Source of the DNA: Halieaceae bacterium UBA4452
Lineage (GTDB): Bacteria > Pseudomonadota > Gammaproteobacteria > Pseudomonadales > Halieaceae
Assembly (NCBI GenBank): GCA_002389505.1
Contig: DGPA01000044.1
Location: forward strand, 1 to 64,000
Direction of reading: 5' to 3'
DNA: 64,000 bases
Notes under the pieces: generated by a model
Databases searched by the model: none
The model's input: only the letters and a program-made list of their open reading frames with translations
What the model was told of the DNA's origin: nothing
In this document: piece by piece, positions 38,291 to 48,600 of the stretch
How positions within the stretch are numbered: the stretch's first letter is position 1
How the letters are laid out: every line of letters begins with the position of its first letter
Position numbers and translations under genes: made by a program

Positions 38291-39771
38291 GTTATTTATT
38301 GGTGGTGCTGTTACTGGGCGGAGCACTCGCCTGGTGGTCTGAGCGATATGATTCAACGCTACCCGCTAAGATCACACTGGCAACGCTGACCTTGGTATCA
38401 GGTCTGTTTATACGTTTGGTTTATCCGCTAGTGACAGAGCAAACACCCTTTGCAGAGGGATCTAGCCTTTGGTTAATGACGGAGGCGTATACTTGGATAC
38501 CGCGTTTTGGCATTCAATTCAGCTTGGCGATGGACGGCATGAGCCTGTTGCTGGTCGGCTTGACCCTGTTGCTCGGTTTCGTTGCTGTTGTCGCCTCCTG
38601 GTCGGAAATTGAACATCGCGCGGGATTCTTCCAAGCGAATTTATTGTGGACATTGGCGGGCACGGTTGGGGTATTCCTCGCGGTCGACCTCTTTTTGTTC
38701 TTCCTTTTTTGGGAAGTCATGCTGGTACCCATGTATCTTTTGATTGCAATCTGGGGGCATGAAGATCGATCAAGAGCGGCCATGAAATTTTTCATCTTTA
38801 CTCAAGCGAGTGGCTTACTGATGCTGCTGGCTATTCTCACAACGGCGGTCGCCTACGTAGAGCAAACCGGGGAGTGGAGCTTTTCCTACATGGATTGGTT
38901 AGACCAGCCACTGATTGGACCCACCGCCAGCTTGGTATTCCTTGGCTTTTTGTTGGCATTCCTCGTCAAGTTACCAGCATTTCCTTTCCACAGTTGGCTA
39001 CCCGACGCACACACTCAAGCACCCACAGCGGGCAGTGTCATTCTTGCAGGTGTTCTACTGAAAACCGGCGCCTATGGCTTGTTGCGTTTTGGGGTGGGGT
39101 TGTTTCCCGAGGTGGCGATAGCGTTTTCCACGCCCTTACTGGTGGTCGGCGTTGTGGGTGTTCTGTATGGGGCAGTACTGGCTTTTGGGCAACAGGATTT
39201 CAAACGCCTGGTGGCTTACAGCAGCGTTAGTCACATGGGCTTTGTCTTGATCGGTGTCTTCGCCTGGAATCCGCTGGCTTGGTCGGGTGCAGTATTACAA
39301 ATGATTGCCCACGGGCTGAGCACGTCCGCGCTATTCATGATTGCCGGAGCGTTGCAGCACCGCCTGCATACCCGGCAGCTGGAAAAAATGGGCGGCTTAT
39401 GGCGCGCGATGCCGCGCATGGGTGCTATGGCCATGTTTTTTATCATCGCTTCTGTTGGAATGCCCGGGTTGGGCAATTTCATGGCTGAATTTTTGATACT
39501 GGCTGGCTTGTTTCAAGCGTGGCCGTTAATGAGTGCGCTGGCAGCGGTAGCTCTGGTCACTGGCGCGGTATACAGTTTGTCGTTATTGCAACGCGCTTTC
39601 CATGGACCTCTGGCCGACGAGCACACAACGCTGCGTGATTTCAGCACAATGGACATGCTCGTACTGGGCGTGCTGGCGTTCGGTCTGCTGGCGCTGGGTA
39701 TTTACCCCCAGCCTGTGTTGGACCTTGTGACCCCAACGCTAACCGCACTGTCGACTATGGCCGGGAGCTGA
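38287..39771 (+). CDS. nuoM: NADH dehydrogenase I subunit M
   Basis: Antiporter-like proton-pumping subunit NuoM (ND4), 494 aa with 14 predicted helices. Key segments: FLFFLFWEVMLVPMYLLI (helix-5 Glu), VKLPAFPFHSWLPDAHTQAPTAGSV, and DFKRLVAYSSVSHMGFV. Overlaps nuoL; nuoN starts five bases after its stop. Confidence 0.97.
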   Translation: MSYLLVVLLLGGALAWWSERYDSTLPAKITLATLTLVSGLFIRLVYPLVTEQTPFAEGSSLWLMTEAYTWIPRFGIQFSLAMDGMSLLLVGLTLLLGFVAVVASWSEIEHRAGFFQANLLWTLAGTVGVFLAVDLFLFFLFWEVMLVPMYLLIAIWGHEDRSRAAMKFFIFTQASGLLMLLAILTTAVAYVEQTGEWSFSYMDWLDQPLIGPTASLVFLGFLLAFLVKLPAFPFHSWLPDAHTQAPTAGSVILAGVLLKTGAYGLLRFGVGLFPEVAIAFSTPLLVVGVVGVLYGAVLAFGQQDFKRLVAYSSVSHMGFVLIGVFAWNPLAWSGAVLQMIAHGLSTSALFMIAGALQHRLHTRQLEKMGGLWRAMPRMGAMAMFFIIASVGMPGLGNFMAEFLILAGLFQAWPLMSALAAVALVTGAVYSLSLLQRAFHGPLADEHTTLRDFSTMDMLVLGVLAFGLLALGIYPQPVLDLVTPTLTALSTMAGS

Positions 39772-39775
39772 ATTA

Positions 39776-41212
39776 ATGAATGTAATGATTTTTAAAGCTC
39801 TGCTCCCGCTTATCATTATGGGTGCTGGCATTGTCGTTCTTATGCTACAGATAGCCATACGTAGGCACCATGTGGCCACCTTTTATGTCGGCATAGCCGT
39901 GATCGTGCTATCTCTGGCAGCCGTTGCCGGGTTGTCACCAACGACGACGCTTGATGCGACGCCGTTGCTAATTGTCGACAACTTTGCCCGATTGTTTAGT
40001 CTACTGATTTTGCTGGCTGCGCTGGTAACTCTAATGGCTTCTGATCAGTGGTTGCGATTTGAAGGTGCTGAATCGGGCGAGTACACGTTATTAATTTTGT
40101 TGGCGACCTTTGGAGCAATGGTTTTGGTCCATGCCCAGCACGCCGCCGCCTTCATATTGGGTTTAGAGATTTTAGGTGTTTCGGTGTATACGCTAATAGC
40201 GTATCCCCAGCGCCAAGCTGTTTCCGTAGAGGCGGGCTTGAAGTACCTGGTATTGAGCTCAGCGTCGACCGCCATACTGTTGTTCGGTGTCGCACTCATC
40301 TATGCTGCGACGGGAACCTTAGACTTTCAACAGATGGGCGCAGGTGTCGCTGGCGCCAACAACATCCTTATCTCTTGCGCCGCCATTTTGATTCTTGCTG
40401 GCGTGGGCTTCAAGCTTTCTCTTGTGCCATTTCATATGTGGACCCCCGATATTTATGAAGGCGCCCCGACGCCAGTTACTGGTTTTCTGGCGACCGTATC
40501 CAAGGTGGCGATTTTTGCCTCGCTGCTGCGTTGGTATACCGATGCGCGGTTGGGAGAGTATGAGGCGGTGCTTGTGGCCCTGACGTTTGTAGCGATTTTA
40601 TCGATGGTAATGGGTAATTTATTGGCCCTGAAACAAGATAATGTAAAGCGTTTATTGGGCTATTCATCGGTAGCTCATATGGGCTACCTGCTGATTACGG
40701 TCATTATCTTTACCGCCCCCGGAGTGGCTGACTTAGCCCGAGAGGCATCTGTTTGGTACCTTATTGCCTATACGGTATCTACACTCGCTGCGTTTGTCGC
40801 TTTAACCATGGTGGCTGATCGAGGGGCATATCCCGACTCGACTCACCGCGAAAAATTACAGGGATTGTTCTGGCGTCAGCCCTTAGTGGCGACGCTACTG
40901 ACTGTCGCGTTGCTCTCGCTGGCCGGGGTACCGTTAACGGCGGGCTTTATCGGTAAGTTTTATGTTGTTGCCGCTGGCGTCGATGCGCAAGCGTGGAGCC
41001 TGCTCGTAGCGCTGGTGTTAGGCAGTGCTATTTCAATATTTTACTATCTCAGAACAATCTACAGTTTCACTGGTCACGCAGAGCTAGACGGGGGGGGAGC
41101 TGTGGCGATGACGCTTATGTCCAAGACCCTGGCGGTCATATTAATCATTGGTGTATTGCTCCTCGGAACAATGCCTAACCAACTCATAGATCAATTCTCT
41201 TGGATCTTATGA
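39776..41212 (+). CDS. nuoN: NADH dehydrogenase I subunit N
   Basis: Antiporter-like proton-pumping subunit NuoN (ND2), 478 aa, last gene of the operon. Conserved features: AFILGLEILGVSVYTLIAY (helix-5 Glu), FKLSLVPFHMWTPDIYEGAPTPVT, and DNVKRLLGYSSVAHMGYLL. No intrinsic terminator was found directly after it; a truncated CBS-domain frame starts 24 bases downstream with its own ribosome binding site. Confidence 0.97.
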   Translation: MNVMIFKALLPLIIMGAGIVVLMLQIAIRRHHVATFYVGIAVIVLSLAAVAGLSPTTTLDATPLLIVDNFARLFSLLILLAALVTLMASDQWLRFEGAESGEYTLLILLATFGAMVLVHAQHAAAFILGLEILGVSVYTLIAYPQRQAVSVEAGLKYLVLSSASTAILLFGVALIYAATGTLDFQQMGAGVAGANNILISCAAILILAGVGFKLSLVPFHMWTPDIYEGAPTPVTGFLATVSKVAIFASLLRWYTDARLGEYEAVLVALTFVAILSMVMGNLLALKQDNVKRLLGYSSVAHMGYLLITVIIFTAPGVADLAREASVWYLIAYTVSTLAAFVALTMVADRGAYPDSTHREKLQGLFWRQPLVATLLTVALLSLAGVPLTAGFIGKFYVVAAGVDAQAWSLLVALVLGSAISIFYYLRTIYSFTGHAELDGGGAVAMTLMSKTLAVILIIGVLLLGTMPNQLIDQFSWIL

Positions 41213-41236
41213 GGTAATCTCTCGGGAGGGTTGCCC

Positions 41237-41401
41237 ATGTTAAGAGAGGTAGAATCGAAACACTACATGGTGCCTAACCCGGTGGCTATCAGTCCTGAAG
41301 CGAATGTGTTCACCGTCATTGCCCTCATTGAGGCGCACACATTTCCCGGGCCTCGCGCGGTGGTAGCTGCTCAGCAGCTTATCGACGTACCCTTTTTTTA
41401 G
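41237..41401 (+). pseudogene. Truncated CBS-domain protein
   Basis: A 54-codon frame with GGGAGGG at 41224-41230 six bases before its ATG. It begins LREVESKHYMVPNPVAISPE and continues NVFTVIALIEAHTF, matching the start of a CBS domain (xVxDYMxxNPVTVxPDxxVxxVIxLIxxH). The second half is poorly conserved, and the frame ends at TAG just after a run of seven T. CBS proteins normally have two such motifs (about 130 residues or more), so this is a decayed or truncated copy. The retained ribosome binding site suggests recent loss. Whether a short peptide is still made is unknown. Confidence 0.72.
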
Positions 41402-41411
41402 GAGGGGGTCC

Positions 41412-41978
41412 ATGGAAGGCCATCCAGTTTCTTACTCACTGACAAAGATCATAGAGTTAATGGTTCCGGCGTATACAAACTTTGGTGGCAAAGTGCACGG
41501 CGGTACTTTGATGTCAATGATGGATAAAGCCGCTTACGTGTGTGCTAGCAAACACGCTGGAACCTATTGTGTCACCGTCAGTGTCGATGCAGTGGAATTT
41601 TTGCGTCCCGTAGAGGTGGGGGAGGTGGTGTCGCTGCTGGCGTCGGTCAACTATGTGGGCAACAAATCCTTGGTCGTTGGCATAAAGGTCCTTGCTGAAA
41701 ATATCCACACAGGCGCGGAGCGTCATACCAACACCAGTTACTTCACAATGGTAGCGAAAAATGAAAACGGCGATGCGTCGATTGTACCCCCACTCATACT
41801 GGAGTCAGAAGATGACGTAAGGCGCTATTGCGGGGCCTTACAACGTAAGCGCTTGCGCGATCACGCGCGCGCCTATATGGATGATTATCGGAGCAATTTT
41901 GCTCTAGATAACGACGTCCAGCAGTTTCTAGACAAGCAGCGCTGCATTGTCGAGTTGACGCCAGCAAAGGACGACTAG
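41412..41978 (+). CDS. Hotdog-fold acyl-CoA thioesterase
   Basis: 188-residue acyl-CoA hydrolase of the YciA/BACH hotdog family, cytoplasmic. Signature: NFGGKVHGGTLMSMMDKAAYVCA, with the catalytic Asp, followed by VDAVEFLRPVEVGEVV. It releases CoA from acyl-CoA esters, in the family usually medium or short chains. The ATG at 41412 follows AGGAGG (41400-41405), which overlaps the stop codon of the truncated CBS frame. It converges on the malonyl-CoA reductase gene 32 bases away. About 50 C-terminal residues beyond the hotdog core have no recognised domain. A role in recycling CoA from acyl-CoAs of the adjoining pathway is possible but unproven. Confidence 0.9.
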   Translation: MEGHPVSYSLTKIIELMVPAYTNFGGKVHGGTLMSMMDKAAYVCASKHAGTYCVTVSVDAVEFLRPVEVGEVVSLLASVNYVGNKSLVVGIKVLAENIHTGAERHTNTSYFTMVAKNENGDASIVPPLILESEDDVRRYCGALQRKRLRDHARAYMDDYRSNFALDNDVQQFLDKQRCIVELTPAKDD

Positions 41979-41990
41979 CTGCTTTGCTGG
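41961..41990. terminator. Hairpin between convergent thioesterase and mcr genes
   Basis: Perfect 9-bp stem CCAGCAAAG (41961-41969) / CTTTGCTGG (41982-41990) with a 12-base loop containing the thioesterase stop codon. No T run follows, so termination is uncertain. Confidence 0.35.
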
Positions 41991-42010
41991 TGCAGATTGA
42001 GTCGTGCTGC

Positions 42011-45000
42011 TTATACGGTGACCGCGTTACCTCGAAAGATCTTTGATAGATAGCGACTCTCTTTAGGCGACGGCGCCGGCACGGAACATTGCATGACGGC
42101 AGCGACGAGTCGTTCCATCTCTTCATTGAGCTCCTGTTCATTCGACGGCTCTTCGGTGTGAGCACGTCGAGTCAACTGCACCTGATTGACTGCCGGTACC
42201 GTCGGTAATCGCTCACCTTCGACCCCTAAGGTGACGGTGAATGCGTGCAAGGCATTCTTGACGAACAGGGCGAGCGCAAACTCCTCGCGCGTGGAGGCGA
42301 GTGAGGTATCGGGCGTTAGCAAGACGATTTGACAGTTGGGTACGAGTGCAGCGATTCGCGCTGAGCGGAAGTGATGGGTTAGCTGGTCGTGGACGAGCTG
42401 TCGAAATTGCTCGTCTGACAGTACTCTATCCCAGCTCTGATTACGGCCGCCGGCCAGAGAGTTTTGTGGCAGCCGTTTAAACGGACTGCTAACAACGACA
42501 TCAAAACCCCCTTCGTCACGCAGGAGTCCGTCAAGCGCCGCTTCTAGATTTCCCTCGATACAACGAATGTCAGCACTGAAATCTCCCAGCTCAATTTCAT
42601 GGTAAAGGTGGGAGGCCGCTTCTTCGGTATGGGTCAGTATCCACAGCTTGGCGACACCGTTGTTGGCGAAGCCGTGTGCGACTTCGAGCATTTCACTTTG
42701 CATGCAGTCGCCAATCATAACCACACGTTTCCCTTGCAGCTTGGCTAAATCCTTCTCACTCGGCGAGAGCAGCAGCTCCCCTTCGGTCACCGAGCGATCA
42801 AATTTTAAACCGCCGGAGGGATGGAATGTTTCGCCGCTGACAATGTCATCAGCTAGGTGAAATATTGTCGATAACCCGACTTGTTCATCGGTGGGCATTT
42901 TATGGAGATGAAGTCGGTTCAAAATTCCAGACTCAATCTGGCTTGCAGATTTTTTACAGGCTTCTTCGTCAAAGAATGGGGAGGGGGCGTCGACAAAAGA
43001 TGCTAAAAATTGCTCCTTGTCCTCTTCAGTAAATAATCCCGCATTAATGAGTCGTTCAACCAATTTGACCGCCATACCCATATGCATCAGACAACGACTA
43101 GCACTACCCGTTCCCTCGGTATCTTTTACCTGCGCGTATAGTCGCGTCAGCGCACGTGGCAGATTTCGAGTGGGAAGCACGTGCAAGGCATTCGCCGCCA
43201 AATTTTTAATCTCTGCTAGAGGATGCCCTTCTTGTAATGCGGCAATAATCGCCGCATGCACTTGGTTGAGACGCTTGTTCTCCAGTACTAGCCGCCCTCG
43301 ACGATCGAACAATCCTGGCGCATCTCCCAGTCCTCGCAGACGTGCACCATCGACGGGACCGGGTGCGAGGGCATTGATCTGTATTTCGGGTCCCAAGTGT
43401 CGAGACAGTATTTCTGCCAACACGCGTTGGCCGGCCTTGGAGACGGCGTAGTCAGCTCTGTTGGGATAGGCAACCGCAACATATTTTTCACCGCCAAAGT
43501 AGCTAGATACATTTAAGATGGATCCCTTTCCTTGATTCTTCATCATGGGGCCAAATTGTCGAATCAGTGAGTAGTTGGAGATCAGATTCGCTTCCATGGT
43601 CCGGTCCCAATCTTCCAAGGACATATCGACGACCATTTCTTCGGCGCCTGAAATACCCGCATTGTTGATTAAGAAGTCGACTTTGGGAAATAGATCGGTG
43701 GCGCGTTGGTAAAGCGTATTTAATGCCGCCGGGTTACCTACATCAATATCTGCGAGGATATGTACTCTCGATTCCGGACTTGGGTAGCCGATACTGCGAA
43801 GCTCTTCAATAATCTCCTCCCTCGCCTCTATGAGCTTTGCTTCACTGCGAGCACTCAATAAGATTCGCGCGCCAGCAATAGCAAAGAAGCGGCCCAGTTG
43901 GAGACCAATGCCGAGACTTCCACCCGTGATAACGGCTGTTTTCCCTTTATGAAGACCGGGAAGAACGCGCATTAAAGACGAGGGCATCGCTCGCTTACCT
44001 GTCGCCCGCTGTATATTTTTGGGGATCCATAGATTGATGGGATCCATTTGCCTTACCCGATTAGTTAATGTCGCCGCCCAATCGGCAGCAAAGGGAAGGG
44101 CGTCTTCATCGTCAGTGTCATAGCGCACCAACTGGTTAGGCTGTACGCTCCAAGGCAACTCCTTGGCGGCGGTGAGGGTCTCGTCCTCATGTCGCCAGGC
44201 ACGAATGAGCGCTTCGTTGGAGGCGCGTATGACTTCGTTGAGCAAGTTGCCGTGACCATCGGTTGGATTGGTGACATAGGTGATGGCTGGAGGCGCACCG
44301 TTACCAAACCATTTCATTAAATTGGTGCCTAAGTACGACGCAAACGCGACCGGCGCCACCACTTCATCCAGGACAAAATTTTCTACATCTTCATCGGAGG
44401 CGCTGCACAAAGAATAGCCATACTGGCCATTCTGCTTTTGGGGCATGACTACCACGCCATCAATACGACCAAAGTGGTCATCAATGAAACGCATTGTTCG
44501 ATCGACTGACTCTCTACGTAATGGATCTAGGTGCGTCAATTGAACGCTATTAAGCTCCTCGGCTTGCAGGATTCCTCGAGCATTGCCAACGGCTTCGAGG
44601 TGCCGGAAAGCCAGTACTACCTGTGCGCCACTTTCAGTATGTCGCTCGGCAAAGGTCACTGCCTCTTTATAGTCAGAGCCACCTAAGACCAGCACAACAT
44701 TGCCGGTCAAATCTTCCAATCGCTTGTCGGGCCATGACACCAGCTGCGAGCGACTTTGAGCGGGCACTTGCATGCCGTTGGTTACCTCAATGTGGTGCCC
44801 CGATAATGCCGCTGATTCCTCTGAAGCCAGCCAAGTAATCGTCGACGCCACATCTGTGGGGGTAGGATAGCGATACTCGAGCCCCTTGCCCCCGTCGCGA
44901 GTGGTGATCATTAAGTCTCGGAATTCTTTGCCAGTACTGCCCGCATCTAACCCTTGTAGTTCGTCCATGCGTGCGAAAACCGTATCGATACGCTCCGATT

Positions 45001-45658
45001 CAATAGGCCCGGGGAAGACCGTGTTAACCCTGATGCCGCGCTCCTCCCCTAGCTCCAAAGCCAGTCCCTTTGACAGTGCGTTGAGACCTGACTTTGGTAC
45101 GACGTAGGGAATACGACCATAGTAATGGGTGCGAGAAAAGATGGTTGAAATATTGATAATTGAGGCGCCGTGAGAAAAGAAAGGTGTGGCGGCGCGGACC
45201 ATATTCCAGGGAGCACCTAAGAGATTCATTGCTGAGTCAAACATCGTTTGGTCCGAATTTACCGCGCGCATTTCGGCCTCAGTAAACGGAATATCTCGAA
45301 GCGTAAATTTAGGGCCGGCGGCACCAGCGTTATTGACTAAAACATCAATGCTGCCCAAGTCATTGACAGCTTGTGCAACGATGCGCCGGCAAACGTCAGG
45401 ATCAGCGCTGTCGCCGGCAACGATAAAGAGTCTATCTTTGCTGAACCCCTCGTCACATAACAACTCGACAAATGCACGTAGTTTGTCAATATCGCGCCCG
45501 GTCATTAGTAGCCGGGCTCCCTCGCTCAATAGTTGCCGGGTGACGAATTGTCCGATGGATCCGGCAGCACCGGTCAGTATGATGTTCTTGTTTTCGAGTC
45601 GCCGGCCATTGACTGTCCGCTGGGTCAAATCGCTGTCGGTGTTTACGATGTCATTCAT
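42011..45658 (-). CDS. mcr: Bifunctional malonyl-CoA reductase (3-hydroxypropionate-forming)
   Basis: 1215 residues with four Rossmann units, the size and layout of Chloroflexus-type malonyl-CoA reductase (about 1220). In that enzyme the C-terminal half reduces malonyl-CoA to malonate semialdehyde and the N-terminal half reduces this to 3-hydroxypropionate, both with NADPH. Here unit 1 has LTGAAGSIGQF (residue 29 on) and catalytic Tyr185/Lys189 (YVVPK). Unit 2 (residues 325-560) is a degenerate Rossmann fold starting VVLVLGGSDYKEA. Unit 3 has ITGGSLGIG at 578-586 and Tyr737/Lys741 (YAVSK). Unit 4 (from about 1010; VVMIGDCMQSE) is degenerate. The ATG overlaps the propionyl-CoA synthase stop (ATGA), so both are made from one message. 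Identification rests on length, domain pattern and partner gene. Confidence 0.9.
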   Translation of the reverse strand: MNDIVNTDSDLTQRTVNGRRLENKNIILTGAAGSIGQFVTRQLLSEGARLLMTGRDIDKLRAFVELLCDEGFSKDRLFIVAGDSADPDVCRRIVAQAVNDLGSIDVLVNNAGAAGPKFTLRDIPFTEAEMRAVNSDQTMFDSAMNLLGAPWNMVRAATPFFSHGASIINISTIFSRTHYYGRIPYVVPKSGLNALSKGLALELGEERGIRVNTVFPGPIESERIDTVFARMDELQGLDAGSTGKEFRDLMITTRDGGKGLEYRYPTPTDVASTITWLASEESAALSGHHIEVTNGMQVPAQSRSQLVSWPDKRLEDLTGNVVLVLGGSDYKEAVTFAERHTESGAQVVLAFRHLEAVGNARGILQAEELNSVQLTHLDPLRRESVDRTMRFIDDHFGRIDGVVVMPQKQNGQYGYSLCSASDEDVENFVLDEVVAPVAFASYLGTNLMKWFGNGAPPAITYVTNPTDGHGNLLNEVIRASNEALIRAWRHEDETLTAAKELPWSVQPNQLVRYDTDDEDALPFAADWAATLTNRVRQMDPINLWIPKNIQRATGKRAMPSSLMRVLPGLHKGKTAVITGGSLGIGLQLGRFFAIAGARILLSARSEAKLIEAREEIIEELRSIGYPSPESRVHILADIDVGNPAALNTLYQRATDLFPKVDFLINNAGISGAEEMVVDMSLEDWDRTMEANLISNYSLIRQFGPMMKNQGKGSILNVSSYFGGEKYVAVAYPNRADYAVSKAGQRVLAEILSRHLGPEIQINALAPGPVDGARLRGLGDAPGLFDRRGRLVLENKRLNQVHAAIIAALQEGHPLAEIKNLAANALHVLPTRNLPRALTRLYAQVKDTEGTGSASRCLMHMGMAVKLVERLINAGLFTEEDKEQFLASFVDAPSPFFDEEACKKSASQIESGILNRLHLHKMPTDEQVGLSTIFHLADDIVSGETFHPSGGLKFDRSVTEGELLLSPSEKDLAKLQGKRVVMIGDCMQSEMLEVAHGFANNGVAKLWILTHTEEAASHLYHEIELGDFSADIRCIEGNLEAALDGLLRDEGGFDVVVSSPFKRLPQNSLAGGRNQSWDRVLSDEQFRQLVHDQLTHHFRSARIAALVPNCQIVLLTPDTSLASTREEFALALFVKNALHAFTVTLGVEGERLPTVPAVNQVQLTRRAHTEEPSNEQELNEEMERLVAAVMQCSVPAPSPKESRYLSKIFRGNAVTV

Positions 45659-48600
45659 TGTAGCGCTCCTGCAGATCCAGTCTCAACCTGTGTCATCTCT
45701 TCGCCGCGTTGTTCGGCGTCTCGTATTGCCCAGGCTCGATAGAGCTCTTCTTTGGTTTTTAATCCCGCGCGCGGCAGGGCATGAAGTGCGACATAGTTCG
45801 CTCCCTCATGCTGGTTCTCCCACATAGCCTGGTGTGCTTGGGGTAGCTCATCCATGGTGACCGCCACCGGCGGAAGAACACTGAGTAAGCCAGATGCAAT
45901 TTGCTCCTGCATTTCGGCGAACTCTCGGGATGTATTGAGGTGAGTGCCACGAATTTCTGCACTGGGCATCAGTATTCTACGTTGCCGTGTCCACACTTGC
46001 GGGGCATAGAAGCTCAATCGCTGTCCCTGTAAGTCCTCCGAGTAAACGATCCGCCCGGTGTTGGGTTTGACCAACGCCGACGCAAGTCCCAGTCCATCAC
46101 GGCCGGGTCGCTCAAAGACGACATCAGGCAAACCTCGCTTATCTAGCGTATTACGGAGCGCTGGTGCAATCGCAGAACCAATCGGCTTTAACGTTTTATC
46201 CGAGAATTCTCGTATAGCTTCCTTGAAGGCACTGGGTTCTGTATGGGGGTCGGGTAAGACGGGGAAGGGCCCTGGCGGCACGAAGTCATCACCGAGCCGT
46301 TTTGCCAGCTCTTCTATGCTTACCACACCTCGCAAGCGTGGCCCGAAGCCGAGGGAATTGACAAACTCGCGTTGAGACACTGTGTCAACCAACACGGCTA
46401 CTTGGCAGCCCATCTTACAGGCCACCTCAACCGCTTCAATGGCGATTGTATCGACAATACCGTCGTCAGCTACCCCCGGACCGTACACGACCAAGAGCGT
46501 CTTGCCCGCCCGCAAACCGGCTTTGCGGAACATCGCCGCGGGTGTTGAGGTGCCGGATTTGCCCATAAAGGTAAATCGGTAGCCGGACGAGGCGCCATAA
46601 AAAGCCAGCGTTCCGCCCTCGCCCAGTAATTGGAACGTTCTGGGGAAGGCGGTCTCGCCGGCATGGGATACGGCATAGTGAATATGGCCTGATAGTTTGC
46701 TAACCGCTTCATCCACAAAGACCTGTCCAGCATCTTCCCATGCTTGCCATTGGCTTGGATCCTCGGGGACGGCGGTAAATATGTTTCGCCAGCGTTCGTC
46801 TTTGCGATTAATCGCTTGGCCTCCAGCAGTCTCGACCCGAGTTACTCTTTCATTACTGGAGACCATACCTAAGCACTCCAGGCCACTAGCGCTAGCACTG
46901 CGAAGGCAGTCATAGCCCGTACCGGTAGCGGCGCCCTCTACAAAGAGTCGCTTTGCGGGCTCAATATCCAAGGTAGTAAACAAACAGCGTTGAATCGTTC
47001 CCATTGTGAGTCCATAAGATCCCGCTTCCTCAAGGGCGAGAGAACCGAGTTTGGGGTGCAGCTGGGGACCCTGTACGGTCAAAAACTGGGCGTGGCTGCC
47101 ATCGTTGCGCTCATAGCCCTGAATTCTGAAGTCCGCAGCCATGGGGTCCAGTCCTTGGTCGGGGGACTGCAAATCACTCTGACCGGCGTAAATAGTCACC
47201 AAGTCGCCGACATTGAGCCGCCCTTGAGTCGTCAGCTCGGCGCCTAGCTGGACGACAATGCCGACTCCGCCGGAACCTGTAACTTGGACATCGGCTTCTC
47301 TCGCGTCGAAGGGCGATACTGGAATGCCGGTAATGGCCCAAATATCATTGAAGTTGACCTCTGATGCCAACACATAAACTAGGGCTTCCGTGGCCAATGG
47401 TTTGGGCGTCTTAAAGACTAACTGGCGTTCAGCATCAATGGGCTGTCCATGTTCCGGTGCACCATCGATCTGTGAACGCGCTACGCCCAAACCGTACTGA
47501 TAGTCGGGGATGACGGTTACCCCGGGGAAGAAGCTGGCGCCCATCGGCAGCAGACGGCCTTGTTCAATGAGTGTGTCTTGCAACTGCTCGCTGGGGTAGG
47601 CAGGGACGTCGGTGACGTTTGCAGGCAAGGCAGCGCTGCGCTTCTCTAAGAAGGCAGTGATGCCATGGGGACCTGATGAGGGATCACACATGGCCTCGGC
47701 AAATAGCCGTGCTTCCTCATGAAAACCTGCGTCACTGCCTTCCCGAAGACCGACTGTGACCGCCGTGAGAATTCTTTCGGCCGTCGACTGCCGGCCACCG
47801 ATAGCCAGTTGTTTCAACAGCGTCTGAATGGCTGCGGAACCGTCGATGGCTGGGATAATATCCAATGGTTGGTTACGCTCGACCAGTTCGGCTGCGCGCG
47901 CGCTCTGTATCGGAAGCAGCGGGCCTGACCCGGCGAAGTAATCCCGCAATCGTTGGATTGCTCGCTCGATGGTTGATTCGGATTCAGCAGGGAGCCGCTC
48001 TTCGATAAGTCCCATGGCTAAGGCCGTCTCTGAATCAATTGGGCGACCTCGTAACATCAACGCTATAGCGTCGAGTGCACCGCTTTCCCCGCGAGCGGCG
48101 TAGAGCTTTCTCAACAGCCGCTGGGTACCACCGTAGCCAGGCATTAAATGCAGGTTAATTTCGGGTTGTCCAAACGTTGCGTGTTCCGCACCGATAGCAT
48201 AGCCGCATGACAGTAATAGCTCGTTACCCCCGCCCAACGCAGGGCCGTTAACGGCTGCGACGACCGGGATCGGCAGCTGCTCAATAGCATCAAAGGCGGC
48301 GTGCGCTGCATGGGGAAGGGTCAATGCAGATTCCATATCGCCGACTTCGCCAATCTTTAATAATTCTTTCACATCGGCACCCGCCACAAAGGTGCTGCGG
48401 TTGCCGGTAATAATCAGCGCATCGAGGGTAGCTTGCTGGCGAATTTGCTGAACGACCGTGTGTAATTCATCGAGTGCTCGCTCATTGAGGGCATTCACTG
48501 GGGGATTTGAAATGAACAGCAAGCCGACGTGCTTATCAGCGGTCAAAGGATGCGTTTCTAGGCGTATATAACGCCAGGTTTGAATGATTTTCTTCGCTTG

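Noticed and set aside
45186..45827. Plus-strand 213-codon open frame
   Set aside because: Antisense to the ends of mcr and pcs; composition reflects the opposite strand's codon usage.
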